Shown here piece after piece: positions 34,925-53,253 of a DNA stretch of 64,000 bases (position 1 is its first letter; every line of letters starts with the position of its first letter). The notes beneath the pieces were generated by a model. The model saw nothing but the letters and a program-made list of their open reading frames with translations. It made no database searches and was not told the DNA's origin. The DNA comes from [Phialemoniopsis] sp. UDSM-2020 (Eukaryota; Ascomycota; Sordariomycetes; Thyridiales; Thyridiaceae). A program made the position numbers and the translations under genes. The stretch is from positions 2,170,001-2,234,000 of the forward strand of contig JAEILZ010000004.1 in assembly GCA_018873225.1 (NCBI GenBank), given 5' to 3'.

Positions 34925-37900
34925 TTACGATCGACCCTCTTCTTCGTTCCATAGTAGACTCTTCAAATTATCCATTCTGATCGCCTCCAGTGCCGTGTTT
35001 CGGGGCTCGTTGGGTCTGCCCACTGGTTGTGCCAGGGCCTTTTGCAGCCACTCGGTCGATTTCCTCTGATTCTGCCGCTCTGCAATATCTTCACCTCTCT
35101 TCATCCACACCTCGCAATCTTCGAGTTCTGATGGACAGAGGGCTTCTGAAGAATTGTCTTCTCGATTGGCTGGACCTTCAGTGCTGCCTTTGGATTGCGA
35201 GGGGCGAGCTGGGCTAGAGGTCTGATCTATTGGCAATGGGGGATTCGTTGCTTTTCCCCTGGGCGGCCTCTGTCGCCCCTTTTTCTTTCCTCTTCGATGT
35301 GTCCCGACACTCCCCTCGAAGATATCCGTCCGCTGTTCTGCTTCTTCCGCCGTCGGGTCGACTTCCTCCGTTGGGATTTCTTGCGCCGGTTCCGAGGGCA
35401 GAGATGATGCCGAGCCAGAATCCTTTGGGGCGGGTGTTTCGTCTGAGTTGACTTGAGGATTTGGCACTGGCGATGCAGGCTTTACGCCAGGTTCCGTCCC
35501 GTCCTTTCGCATTGGGTCCAAGCCGTTTGGCTCCTGACTAGCTTCCGTTTCCTTTCGCTGCGAAGCAGCCATTTCGTTAGGCGAGACAGGGGGATAGACA
35601 GAGGCAAGTCCGGGAGATGGGGCAGTCGTCTTCGGTGATGAGGGTCTTGCCGTATTTGAACTTGCCTTTTTCAATTCACTAGATGGTTTCTGGTCAAGAG
35701 GTGTGTCCTTAAGTACCTTCCAGTCAGCTTGTTGCCTCTTCGGAACCAAAGAGTGAGCTTTGCCAGATTGTAATCGGGGCCAGGAGCAGGGCTTAAAGCT
35801 TACGTTCTTTCCCGCCATTGGCTCGAGCTTGTCTTTGAAGTGAGCATTTTGCCCAGGCGAACCGGCTGGCTCCATACCTCGGTTGTGACTGATAGTCTGG
35901 GAACTCGGGCTGGGAGGGTGTTTCGGCAATGTGTTCTTTCGGCGCACCTCGTTCTGCCCCCGGGATGAGGGAGATTCTGGAGGCTCTGAAGACTTGAGAC
36001 GAGATAGGTCGGGTTGTGATGGAGTGTCGAAACCGGTGCGCCTTTGCTGCGAGGGAGCAGTTGTCTTGGTTGGCGCCCCTACGCGCGACGACGGCTGAGA
36101 CCTACGCAGAGGCGACAGTCGATCAAGCCCCCCCTTTATGAGCCCTTCCTGTATTCGCGGCGGCGAACTCAGAGGTTGAGGTGTTTTGTTCAGTGGTCCT
36201 GGTTCCTGGATCCTTCGCTGTTGCTTGAGGGGCATGGGTTCGTTTTCGGATTTTGGACTTCGCTGCGTTTGTGCTCTTTGGTCCAGAGAAGGAGCAGACC
36301 TGAGTAGTGGTTCGGAAACGGACTCCTGCTTTTGCATTCCTGGGTCCGAAGTCCGAGCCGATTCGAGTGGCGATTTGAAGGACGATCTTGATTTTGGCTT
36401 CTGACCGGGCGTCTCTGGTCTAAGCGTCGGAATGCTCTCGAAGCTCGTTTGGGCCGGACTATCCTGCGATGCATCCGTACCGTACCCTTTGGGTGAAAGG
36501 TTATGGGCCTTCTTCAGGGGGGGTTCCGCAGCGGTCTGATCCGCTTGCACACTGGATGTGTCATGACTGAGAGCTTGCAGCTCGTCAAGGGCGCCATCGT
36601 GCCCCGGCGCCTCACCTCGTGCGGGTGGCTCATCGTTGGTAACTCTAGACATTGGAGGATTCTCCTTGGCGGTAGCGTTCAAGCCGAGTTGTCTTTGCCC
36701 AGCGGTCTCTATCTGGACTTGACTGCGTGATGTCTGAGCATTCGTTGGAAGGGCCGGCATATATTTCGGAGCGAAAAAGGATTGTTGCTGAGGGCGTGAC
36801 GTCTGCTGCTGGCTCAAAGCTGCACCAGGCCTAGTGGTCGGAATATTATATTGGTGGTCGACTTGTCCCGGGTGGTGCAGCCCATACTGCTGACCGCCTA
36901 GCATCTGTTCAGATGCCTAGTTCTGAACTCCAAGACCATCGGAACAAACTCTTTGTTCTTGAAATCGCGCTCCATTCGCCCAGGATCCTGTGGTTGAGGG
37001 CAGCTGCGGGCACCAGCCCCGTCCTGGCTCAAACGCGGGTGCTTGTGGGTTCAACATGACGCAGTCGTCTTCATGACTGTGCATAGTCTGTCTTGAATCT
37101 TGATGAGGCAGCAGTGCTCCATGCATTAATTGTGAATCAGAACCCCGTGATGGATCAGTAGAGTGATGGGGCCAAGTACCACATGCAATGACGGGCTGCC
37201 GAGTGGAGGCCTCTGCCGACAAGGGAGATGGTAGGACATCAGAGGATAGAATCCGTGGCGTATGCGGTGGCAGCGAAGAGGAACGCTGCCCGTCGGTTTG
37301 TGCTGGCCTTGGATGACGCACTGCAGTCATGCGCGGAGAAGGCGGCTTGTGAGGGGGTGTGCCTAGCAGAAGAGACCTATCGCTCTGCTCGCCATTGTCC
37401 TCGCCCGGTTGATCTTGATTAAGTGGCTCTTGTAGAACATCCGAGCTATATGGCAATCCTCTGTTTACGAACGGGGATACCAGATAGTCGATCAAATGCT
37501 GGCGATCATGATGGCACGGGTTGACCACGAAGATCCGTAGCGTTCCTAGGTTGGAGAAGGAAAGCAAAGCATTTGCAATGTTGACGACTGGCCCATGATC
37601 AATATCGTCAACTTGCTGACCGATGGACATGGAAGGACACTTCAATATAACATGGACGGTATGGATGAAGTGACACAACGTCTTGTCGCGATACAGTCTG
37701 AAATGGTCACGGAATGGGAAGGGCTTTCGATGCATCTAGTCATCTTGCCAGCCTGCTTCGATCTTGCTCCTGAGCCAGACAGTGATTGTGAGCGGGTGTT
37801 TTCTGAAGAGATATGCCTTGAAACGCTTCTCGTCTGCCGAAGTCGCGGGCTGATCGTGGCTGGGAAGGAGGGAACGACAATTGGAGAAGACCGGGCGAGC

Positions 37901-38156
37901 AGCTATGGGAGCGGGCCGACCATGTCGTATTTGGATGTCAAGCCACGACGCACCGGCCAGGTGAGACAGTGCTTCATGGTTGAGTATCGCCGATTCGACG
38001 GGGCCAGGGGCTTGGAGCAGGTCTGGGGGAGTCTGGAAGAAGTCTGGTGGCAGACTGCTACAGAGTCAGATAGCTCGCATCCAGCGTGTCAGGAGACGAC
38101 GTAGCTTACAAGTCAGCATAATCATCCCAGTCGCCCGGCGCTGCACCATTGTTCAT
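34925..38156 (-). CDS. Large unknown protein whose frame contains two in-frame UAG codons
   Basis: Function not recognised. Exon 1 is complement of 38110-38156 (MNNGAAPGDWDDYAD), exon 2 complement of 34925-38057; the 52-nt intron has a GTAAGC donor and TCTGTAG acceptor and the join gives DYADFSLPPDFFQTPPDLLQ. The frame is 1,059 codons and is interrupted only by TAG at codon 123 (37736-37738) and codon 396 (36917-36919). Sequence on both sides of the first stop is ordered and protein-like: RFKAYLFRKHPLTITVWLRS before, then HRKPFPFRDHFRLYRDKTLC and VVNIANALLSFSNLGTLRIF after. From about codon 270 it is Ser/Pro/Gln-rich disorder, ending in a charged Trp-containing tail (CEVWMKRGEDIAERQNQRKS). 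Both TAGs sit in loops of inverted repeats. Candidate explanations are A-to-I edited premature stops, pseudogene, or sequencing error. Only these two codons break it. Confidence 0.72.
36907..36928 (-). other. Inverted repeat with in-frame TAG in its loop (site 2)
   Basis: On the transcript strand GTTCAG and CTGAAC form a perfect 6-bp stem around the 10-nt loop AACTAGGCAT; the in-frame TAG lies in the loop, with its A at 36918. The pairing is seen directly; its biological meaning is inference. Confidence 0.6.
37722..37749 (-). other. Inverted repeat with in-frame TAG in its loop (site 1)
   Basis: On the transcript strand GATG and CATC pair around the 8-nt loop ACTAGATG. An outer GGC/GCC stem is separated by an internal loop (AA against GAAA). 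The in-frame TAG lies in the loop, with its A at 37737. Confidence 0.5.
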
Positions 38157-39309
38157 GTTTCATGCGATCTATGTCAATCTTGACCAGGGGGGTTGTATCC
38201 GGATGCAGTCGCAGTCCGATGATTATGATGATGATAATGTGATGGCAAAGGGTGTCGGAAGAGATATTAGTAAGTACAAGTAGGAGAGAAACCCATGAAT
38301 GAATGTGAGCACAATCAAGTACTGTAGGTACTTTAGGTGTGCTAGGTGTTTGAAAGAATTGCGACGGCCAGAGTTCAGGCGTTGGTTAATGGTCTTCACC
38401 GTTCTTGCTCATCGAGTTCTACACTGCTTGTCATTCCTCGCGGAAGGTGATGAATAATCAACTGGGACGGACCAGACAGCACTTAAGAACACATCAAAAA
38501 AGACACACAGGGGGTCAATTGGCGGCTTAAAATGTAGATCTCTAAAATGAAACAGCCAACAGATGGGACAACTGATGACGGTGATTAACGACGGATCATT
38601 TCTTCTCTGGGCGGTCCGGATGACAACAGAATGCGTCTCGCCTGCGGTATGCACTGGCTCATGGCCCCTCGTGAGAAGGGCTGAGCAGTGCGTGCCGACG
38701 AGGATCGCCCATGACTATCTTGAAGAAGAAGAAAAAGAAGAAGAAAGAGAAGGAGGGAATTGGGCTGACCCACGATATCAATTTTAGGATAAGCTATCGG
38801 GCTCGGAAGGGGCGTTTCTCCGGTCCCCCAACCCCAGCCATGCCACATCAAACGCAGTTCACCCTGCGAGTAGTTATTACCATCAGCCGCCGTCTCATTG
38901 GACAATGGCCCCAAACCATCCACTCAACCTACGTATTTGATGTACATACTCCGTGCTCCCTGGAGTATCATCAACAACATCAACCAGCCAGCTTCTTAAG
39001 TTTGGTGGTCTCTCTGTCTATAGAATCGTTTGAACAAATCAAAATGCAATGGATTGTTTGCTCCATCTGTACACAGCTATCATAATACAGAAACAGCGGT
39101 GCCGTACTGGCCAAGTGAAGTTAGTTGCCTGATCCGCAACTGGCCTTGCTCCTTCCCTTCTTCCTCCTCTTACGCGCGCACCTCTCTCACTCCGCTTTGC
39201 TTCAAGATACTCCCTGTTTCACACGCAGCCCCTCCCTCACTCCCTCCTTCCAACTCCCTCTCGCTCGTTGCCCGCTCTGCTGTACACTGCAGACCTTGGC
39301 CGATCCAGT
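38157..39309. other. Intergenic region
   Basis: 5' side of the two-UAG gene and 3' side of SDHC. It holds a GAA/AAG-rich purine tract at 38720-38755 and an ACCTAGGTA-like motif near 38325-38350. No coding sequence supported. Confidence 0.55.
38720..38755. repeat. (GAA)n-like purine tract
   Basis: Imperfect GAA/AAAG repeat, purely A and G for about 36 nt on the plus strand. Confidence 0.8.
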
Positions 39310-40110
39310 CTAGATGAAGAAGATGGCCAGCGTCGTCAGAACACTCGCGATGCCCCACTCCCATCCCTTCTTCAGCACGTGTTTCCTGCTGAAGCCGATC
39401 GTCCAGTCGTAGAGCAGATGTCGCACGCCGTTGAGCGAGTGGTACACAAGGGGCCAGGCCAGCACAAACTTGACACCGCCCTTGACCACAGCAGGTAGCT
39501 CAGCAAAGGCAGCCGCAACGCTGGCCGACTCGAGGTGCCAGCCCAGCAGGGGAGCGGCGAGGTAGGCGGTGGCATACACGTAGAGGGCTCCCGACAGGGC
39601 GCCGCCAGTGAAACGTTGCCAGATGGAGCCAGTCAAATACGTCTGCTGGAAATCGTAGATCTCCAGGTGAGGGGAGACAGGACGCCTGAGGCGCTGGCTG
39701 GCCAGGATCTCGTTGCCATCGGCGAGCGATGTCTTTTGGGTCGCGACAGCACTGTGGTCGCAGCCCGGGTTAGTCTACGAGTCCCAGACTTTGATATGCC
39801 TTGTGGCATAGGGGAGGGTGGCTCAAATTACCGGGCCTGCATTGCCGAAATGTTGGAGGCGAGGGTCGCGCGGGCGACATTCTGGGCGAAGAAGCTACCG
39901 GGCTGCTTCACGGCTGCTGCAGGATAAGAGTTAACAATGGGTTCATGGGCCCAACGGGAGATCGTTATCGAAGAAGTGAAGAGGTGTGTCGAGGCATCGC
40001 GGATCGTGGATCTGGGCGGTGCGTGCCGGAGCCGGATTCCGCACAAGGAAGAATGGATCTCGTCACTCACCTCGGCGAAGCGCCGTCAGGCCTACCCTCT
40101 GGGCGTTCAT
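39310..40110 (-). CDS. SDHC: Succinate dehydrogenase cytochrome b560 subunit (SDHC), divergent quinone-site motif
   Basis: Membrane anchor of complex II carrying heme b and part of the ubiquinone site. Exons complement of 40071-40110, 39832-39916 and 39310-39751 (introns of 154 and 80 nt), 188 residues. The start MNAQRVGLTALRRAAVKQPG looks like a presequence. Mature features are RRPVSPHLEIYDFQQTYLTG, SIWQRFTGGALSGALYVYAT, a GWHLES segment, and the heme-ligand motif YHSLNGVRHLLYD (His146). Three membrane helices are visible. The usual fungal PQ-x-TW..SS-x-HRITG block is changed to DFQQTYLTGSIWQRFTG: the Ser and Arg are kept but His is Gln. It could be the sole SDHC or a divergent paralogue of the altSDHC type known from Zymoseptoria tritici. 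Membership in the SDHC family is secure. Confidence 0.92.
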
Positions 40111-40810
40111 TGCGTGGATGTGAATACCGACCGAAAGGGGAGGGAAAGGGTGCTCCTTGGGGATTGCGGTTGTCGCAAGGGCTGAAGGGTTGCGCAAAAA
40201 AAAGACCCAAGACTCTCACAAGAGGCACGAGGGAAAGAAAGGAAGCCGGAATGCAGCCAATTGACTGCCCTGCGAAACGTGCTTCGCTTCCGAGCCGAGA
40301 TGTGCCGAAATTCTCGTCCTTCCCATTGGTGCACGTGCCAGATCACATGCAGCTTGCCCCACCCTCTTCTCTCCTCCAACACTCCCCACGCGCGATACCT
40401 CACGATCAATCAAAGGAATTGGTCACAAGCAAACAGACATATAGTATATATACTTACTAACTAAATAGCCAATCTCGTGTGTGCTCCGATAATACAGTTG
40501 GGCGCTTTCATTGAGCATTACTATCTTCTCTGTCGAGGCCGTGGCAGGGCATCATGGAACAAAGGCAATAATGTGGCGGCAGCATGCAACAGCCTCAAAA
40601 CTTTATTGACACAATGCTTGAGTTGTTGAACTGACGGAGGGAGTACTGAAGGGAATAAAACCCCCATGAAATGTCAAGAGGTATATCAACGCTATAGTTT
40701 TGCCAATCCACACAACCCCGTAGACCCTCCCCCGACCGTGGGGGAAAACGCCGTTCGCCAATCCATTTCCTTTGAGACCTCGATGCTGCAGAACCAGGAT
40801 CTATGGATGT
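40111..40810. other. Intergenic region
   Basis: 5' side of SDHC and 3' side of TAF6. A TATATATAC stretch at about 40441-40452 lies 330 nt upstream of the SDHC ATG. Nothing else supportable. Confidence 0.5.
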
Positions 40811-42357
40811 TTATTCAATACTCCTTGCATCAAGAATCACCTTGTTCAACTGCCTGTCGCCGAGATCAGCCACCCTTCCGCCCACGATGGGGCCTAGAAA
40901 CTCCACAAGCTCGGATCTCTCCTGTTCGCCTGTCTCGTAGCTGACCCCGTTCATCTGCACCTGTGCCAGGAGGAGCCCCTTTTCCTCCTCTCCCGCCGCG
41001 GTGATCAAGCGGATAGCCTTGACAAAGGCACCCACCAGCATCTCGTAGTCGAGCTTGCCAGCTACGCTGGCACTGCCGTTCGTCTCGCGCTCTTGAAGTG
41101 GTTGCAGAATAGCGGCATCGATAGCCTTCATGTTGGATAGCACGAGCACCCGAACAGCCTCTGACCCGCCCGTCGCCGCCAGTCCCGACACGGCGCCGTA
41201 GAGCACCGCTGCCGGCTTGCTCGGGTCGAGCAAGTACTTGAGGCAGGTGCGCGTAAGCTTGGGTCGCAGGAGAGCATTGCTCCGCGCGTAGTTGCGCGCC
41301 AGCTGGCCGAGCAGGCTCGCCGACAGCTCACGCAGCTTGTACTGCTCAGCTACGATGACATCCGCAGCACCGTCGCCGTCTTCTCCAATGGCGTTGGCGT
41401 TGTTGCAGCCAAGTTTGCGGCTCATGAGGCAAGTAAGCACAGGCGCGCTGAGCGCAGCCGCATATGGATCAAGGAAGAGGTTCGGGTTGTCAACGAGGGC
41501 GGCCGTGAGCTCCATCATCTGGCGCAAGGTAAAGGTGTCATCCAGACGATGCGTCACCTGGTTGGTGATAAAGTTGACAAAGTATGGCACGAGTTGGTGG
41601 AGGCCGGGGTCGGAGCGGACGGACTCGAGGGCGGCTTCGCGAAGTCGTAGTACTTCCTCGTCGGGGTTATCATCGAGGACAGCAGCCTGGATCTTGTCAA
41701 AGTATAGCACCAGCTCCTTGCTGATGATGTGCTTGACCGAGGGCTTAAACGAGACATTGTCGTTGCCGGCAAGGGCTGCGAGGGCCGGGTTGGCACCCGG
41801 GCCTTTGGGTACAAGCTCTTGCGAACGCGACTCGGCTGTCGTCGGGTTTTGGGGGATGGAGGGCTGCACGCCTTCTATCGCGAGCCAGTGTGCTGTTGCG
41901 CCACTTCCTGTCAGTCAAGTCGCCCACATAGCGCGCGGCGGGAAGCATGTTGGTTCTCACCTGTGAAGCTCACGTCCCGTGGTACCTTGGGCAGTGGAGC
42001 GTTGATGAGCTTCTCGAAATCCACCTCTTCATCCTCAATGTAGAACAAAGGCTGGCCCGGTCCCAAGCTTGCCTCTCCGTAGCGCAGCGGCCTGGTCGAT
42101 TCGTACCCGTAAAGAGGCTCAACGTCCAGCACCTTGAGCGCTTGCGACACGTCTTGTACGGTGAGGGTGGTCCGGTTGCAAGCGCGCATGAAGCGCAGCG
42201 CCTCGACGATGACTTGACCGATGCGATACTCGACGTCCTGCGATAGACACCGTAGCGCCTCGTCGCTCAGTTGTGATATTCCGACCGACTCGGCGACATC
42301 TTTAACATTGTCGGGATTCCAAAGGAGCTTGGGCTCATCAGATTTGGCAGCGGCCAT
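40811..42357 (-). CDS. TAF6: Transcription initiation factor TFIID/SAGA subunit TAF6
   Basis: Histone-fold subunit shared by TFIID (and SAGA), pairing with TAF9. Exons complement of 41961-42357 and 40811-41892, 68-nt intron, 492 residues. Residues about 10-80 form the histone fold ([40 protein letters not shown] and [20 protein letters not shown]), followed by the diagnostic linker [20 protein letters not shown] with [20 protein letters not shown]. The splice rebuilds [19 protein letters not shown], where [10 protein letters not shown] is a TAF6 hallmark. The C-terminal part is the HEAT-type TAF6C domain ([54 protein letters not shown]). It lies downstream of, and on the same strand as, the KDM5 gene. 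Identity is very secure. Confidence 0.96.
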
Positions 42358-43310
42358 GGTTGCCGACCAGAAGAGTTGACTTGGGCTAGCCTTGCTCGCT
42401 AGCCACGAACGTTCTCAGCAGCTTCCGAGGTCAATCCAGACAAAGCGGGATGGCCAAGCTACTGATGATTAGATGCGAAGGCCCAAATCGCTCACCGGGT
42501 TTGTGATGGAGTGCGACCTACGCGACAGGTCTGGTGATGAGGCGACACCGATGGCGATCAAGTTTGTTGAGCTGGAGAATGCAAGTAAGGTGAGGGAGGA
42601 AGGTGTCAAGTGGAGGCGTTCTGTTCGCTGCAAGGCTACCTACTGACGGAGTACTGAGCTGGCCCGCTAAACTTCATCCAACCTTGGAAGTCTCCAGGGC
42701 TCCATTAATTAGGTACCTCCGGTAGATCCATACTTACTGTAAGTACCTAAAAAAAAAAAAAAGGAAGCCACTAGCTAATAGATAAGTCGTCGGAGAGGTG
42801 CATTCAAAATCAGTCAAAAAAACAATTCCTTTCGTCCACATGAAATAGCTAGGTAGACATGTTTGAATTTGATCTGCGATACCTCAAAAGGAGGTACATA
42901 ATACGTAGATGCACTCAGGTGTCTGGTACCTTGTGCCCGGGACTCCTCGCAGAGAAAAGTCAAATCAATCCCATCTAATGCGAGACATTATCGTAACCCC
43001 CTTTCCCCCTGCTGTTGTTTTACACACCTTGTGAACTCGATTATTCCGATGCAGAAAACGCCCAGCGAGTCCCTCCAAATGATACAGCGAAATTGGTATA
43101 TATACTTGCACAAACTCCATCGTCCAACAAAATCACAACTGCCTCGTCCTTCGCCTCCTCTTCGACGCCGTGAAACACGATGCTGCAATGCTGCACCACA
43201 GCACAGCAATGAATGAACGAAACTGGTGCTAGAAAATGACGCACGAGGATAAAAAAGGAACTCAAATCCGAAGAGCGAAAGAGAGAAAAAAAAGCCCGCC
43301 GACTCAAACA
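42358..43310. other. Intergenic region
   Basis: 5' side of TAF6 and 3' side of KDM5. It holds an ACCTAGGTA-like cluster at 42703-42748 followed directly by a 14-nt A run (42749-42762). No gene supported. Confidence 0.55.
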
Positions 43311-51487
<8,177 letters not shown>

Positions 51488-52519
51488 TCACGACTGGGTG
51501 CTGCCGCGCCCTCTACTCTTCTTGAGCAGCTTTTCCACCTCCTTCTGGCCGCGCACTCGGAGGCTCAACTCTTTCATCATATGGCCCCATTGAACCTCCC
51601 CGCCGCATCGAGGGCAGCTTCCCTCCACGGGGATAATCGGCTCCTCCGCATTTCGCCCTTCGTTGTCGAGCATATGTCGGCTCCAGCAAGATAGATGACC
51701 CACCCCATCACATGTCTCGTTGGTGCACAGAGCGTACAGACCGTGCTCGGGGGCCAAGTGCTCCTTGCAGATCACGCAGTTGCCCTCCTGCTCAAAGTCG
51801 AATACCGAGCGGCCCTTTGCGACGTAGTCTCTCACCGGTGCATAGTCTAGGGGAAGAGAGTGTATACCCCAGGCTTGCGCTACCGTGCTTTCCTCCGCCG
51901 GCTCTTCCGAGCTCGCAGAAACCGCAGCGGCAGCGGGCTCAAAGTCTGTCACCACCTCTCGGTTGATGCTCAAGGGCTCCTTGGACTGCGTGCACCACTT
52001 CTCCCAGGCCGTAAATATGTCGGGTGCGAAAAAGTGCAGCCTCAGTGGCCAGCGGGCGAAGCTCGGCACGCGCAGTAGGAGATGGAGATTAGAAATGACA
52101 GATGACTGGCTGAGCTGAGGCCTCCTCGGGTGCCCGTTCTTCTTCCTCGACGTAGACACTGTCAGTCGCGACGAGGACGGGATGTGTAACGATATGTGGG
52201 GGTTGTTCAGCGCCCACCTGCACCCGGGGTTAGACACAATCGACATGGTGAGAAAGAGCGCATATGTGGAATGTTGAACTCACTCAAACTTCAAAGCAGC
52301 TATCATACTGGGGAAGCCTGTCACGAGGCCGACCATCTGCCATGGCCGTAGGCTATTGCGAGCCGTGCGCGCGGCGCCGCCCGGGATCTCTCCATTATGC
52401 TGCCGAAGCCGCCGGGGAGGATTCGGCGTAGACCCGATATACAGCGACGCGTGACGGACAGTCGACCGTAGGACATAAACTGTGTACAGCGGGGGGATTG
52501 GTTTGGATAGCACCACCAT
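51488..52519 (-). CDS. SLX1: Structure-specific endonuclease subunit SLX1
   Basis: Catalytic subunit of the SLX1-SLX4 nuclease that cuts branched DNA such as Holliday junctions. Exons complement of 52284-52519 and 51488-52217, 66-nt intron, 321 residues. The N-terminal GIY-YIG domain shows [20 protein letters not shown] with [18 protein letters not shown], including the catalytic Arg region, and ends in [17 protein letters not shown] across the splice. The C-terminal RING/PHD-like zinc finger is [18 protein letters not shown], then [11 protein letters not shown] and [10 protein letters not shown]. The SLX4 partner is not in the window. Identity is secure. Confidence 0.96.
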
Positions 52520-53253
52520 CCTTCATCAGGTCTGGCGCATGTTTGATACTGGCGAAGCGTGGGTGAAGAGTGATGCAGTGGGACGAGGCCAGCAGCGCCT
52601 TGGGCTTACGCAAATAATCAGTGCTGGAAATATATCGTCCAAGATATTCGATGTATGCGTTGAGGTCCGCTTAAGATTATTGTCCTGATGGTTATGCGAG
52701 CGTTGCACAATTAGGTGTGTGACTGTGGCCACCCTCTGTTGACAATGGCCCGGGAAGTAGGAAGTGAATGTCAGAGTCATCAAATTAGTTACTTCCTCTA
52801 GTGCTAAGCACCCTGGCACCTAAGTAACCTTACCTAGCACAGAAATAAGGTACCCGTATCTTAAACGGCGACATACGCCCATCCACCTCCCAGACTAACT
52901 ACTTACACTTTCCTAAGCGCCAATCAATCAAAGCCCCAGCAACAACGTCAACCGAGTGCTTCGGGAAGTTTTGAACCACCACCATTTCATCATTACGAAT
53001 AATATCAGCCATTCTCACCAATACACATAGGAATCGCCGATGCAGCCAAGTCTACAGTATCCAAGCCTTTATTACAATTCATTATGTGAGCTGTTTTACG
53101 CACGCCATATCGCGCTTGAGTCCGTATACTGTACAAGTAAGGACTCATCACCATGTGTACAGGCTAAATCGATTTCGAGCCCTTGCGTCGTAGAGCAGCC
53201 CCCTTTTTCTTTCCTTCGTCCGTGTTGCGCAGCCGGTTGCAAAAGCTTCAAAA
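52520..53253. other. Intergenic region
   Basis: 5' side of SLX1 and 3' side of the catalase. It holds ACCTAGGTA-like bits near 52812-52856. No gene supported. Confidence 0.5.

Noticed and set aside
36905..37010. Hidden intron removing the second TAG
   Set aside because: The only donors upstream (GTGCCC, GTTTGT, GTCTTG) are poor and no branch site fits; the continuous frame on both sides argues against it.
37690..37790. Hidden intron removing the first TAG
   Set aside because: GACTAG could be an acceptor, but the nearest donor (GTCTGG) would make a 45-nt intron and delete protein-like sequence; no consensus donor is nearby.
37595..38104. 169-codon plus-strand frame
   Set aside because: It is the codon-aligned shadow of the minus-strand unknown gene, which has a proper spliced start and a much longer protein-like frame.
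34925..38156. Repeat-induced point mutation as the sole explanation of the two TAG codons
   Set aside because: Both TAGs could come from CAG by C-to-T at CpA, the RIP signature, but the rest of the gene shows no excess of further stops or AT-rich decay, and it is not an evident repeat. Kept only as an alternative.
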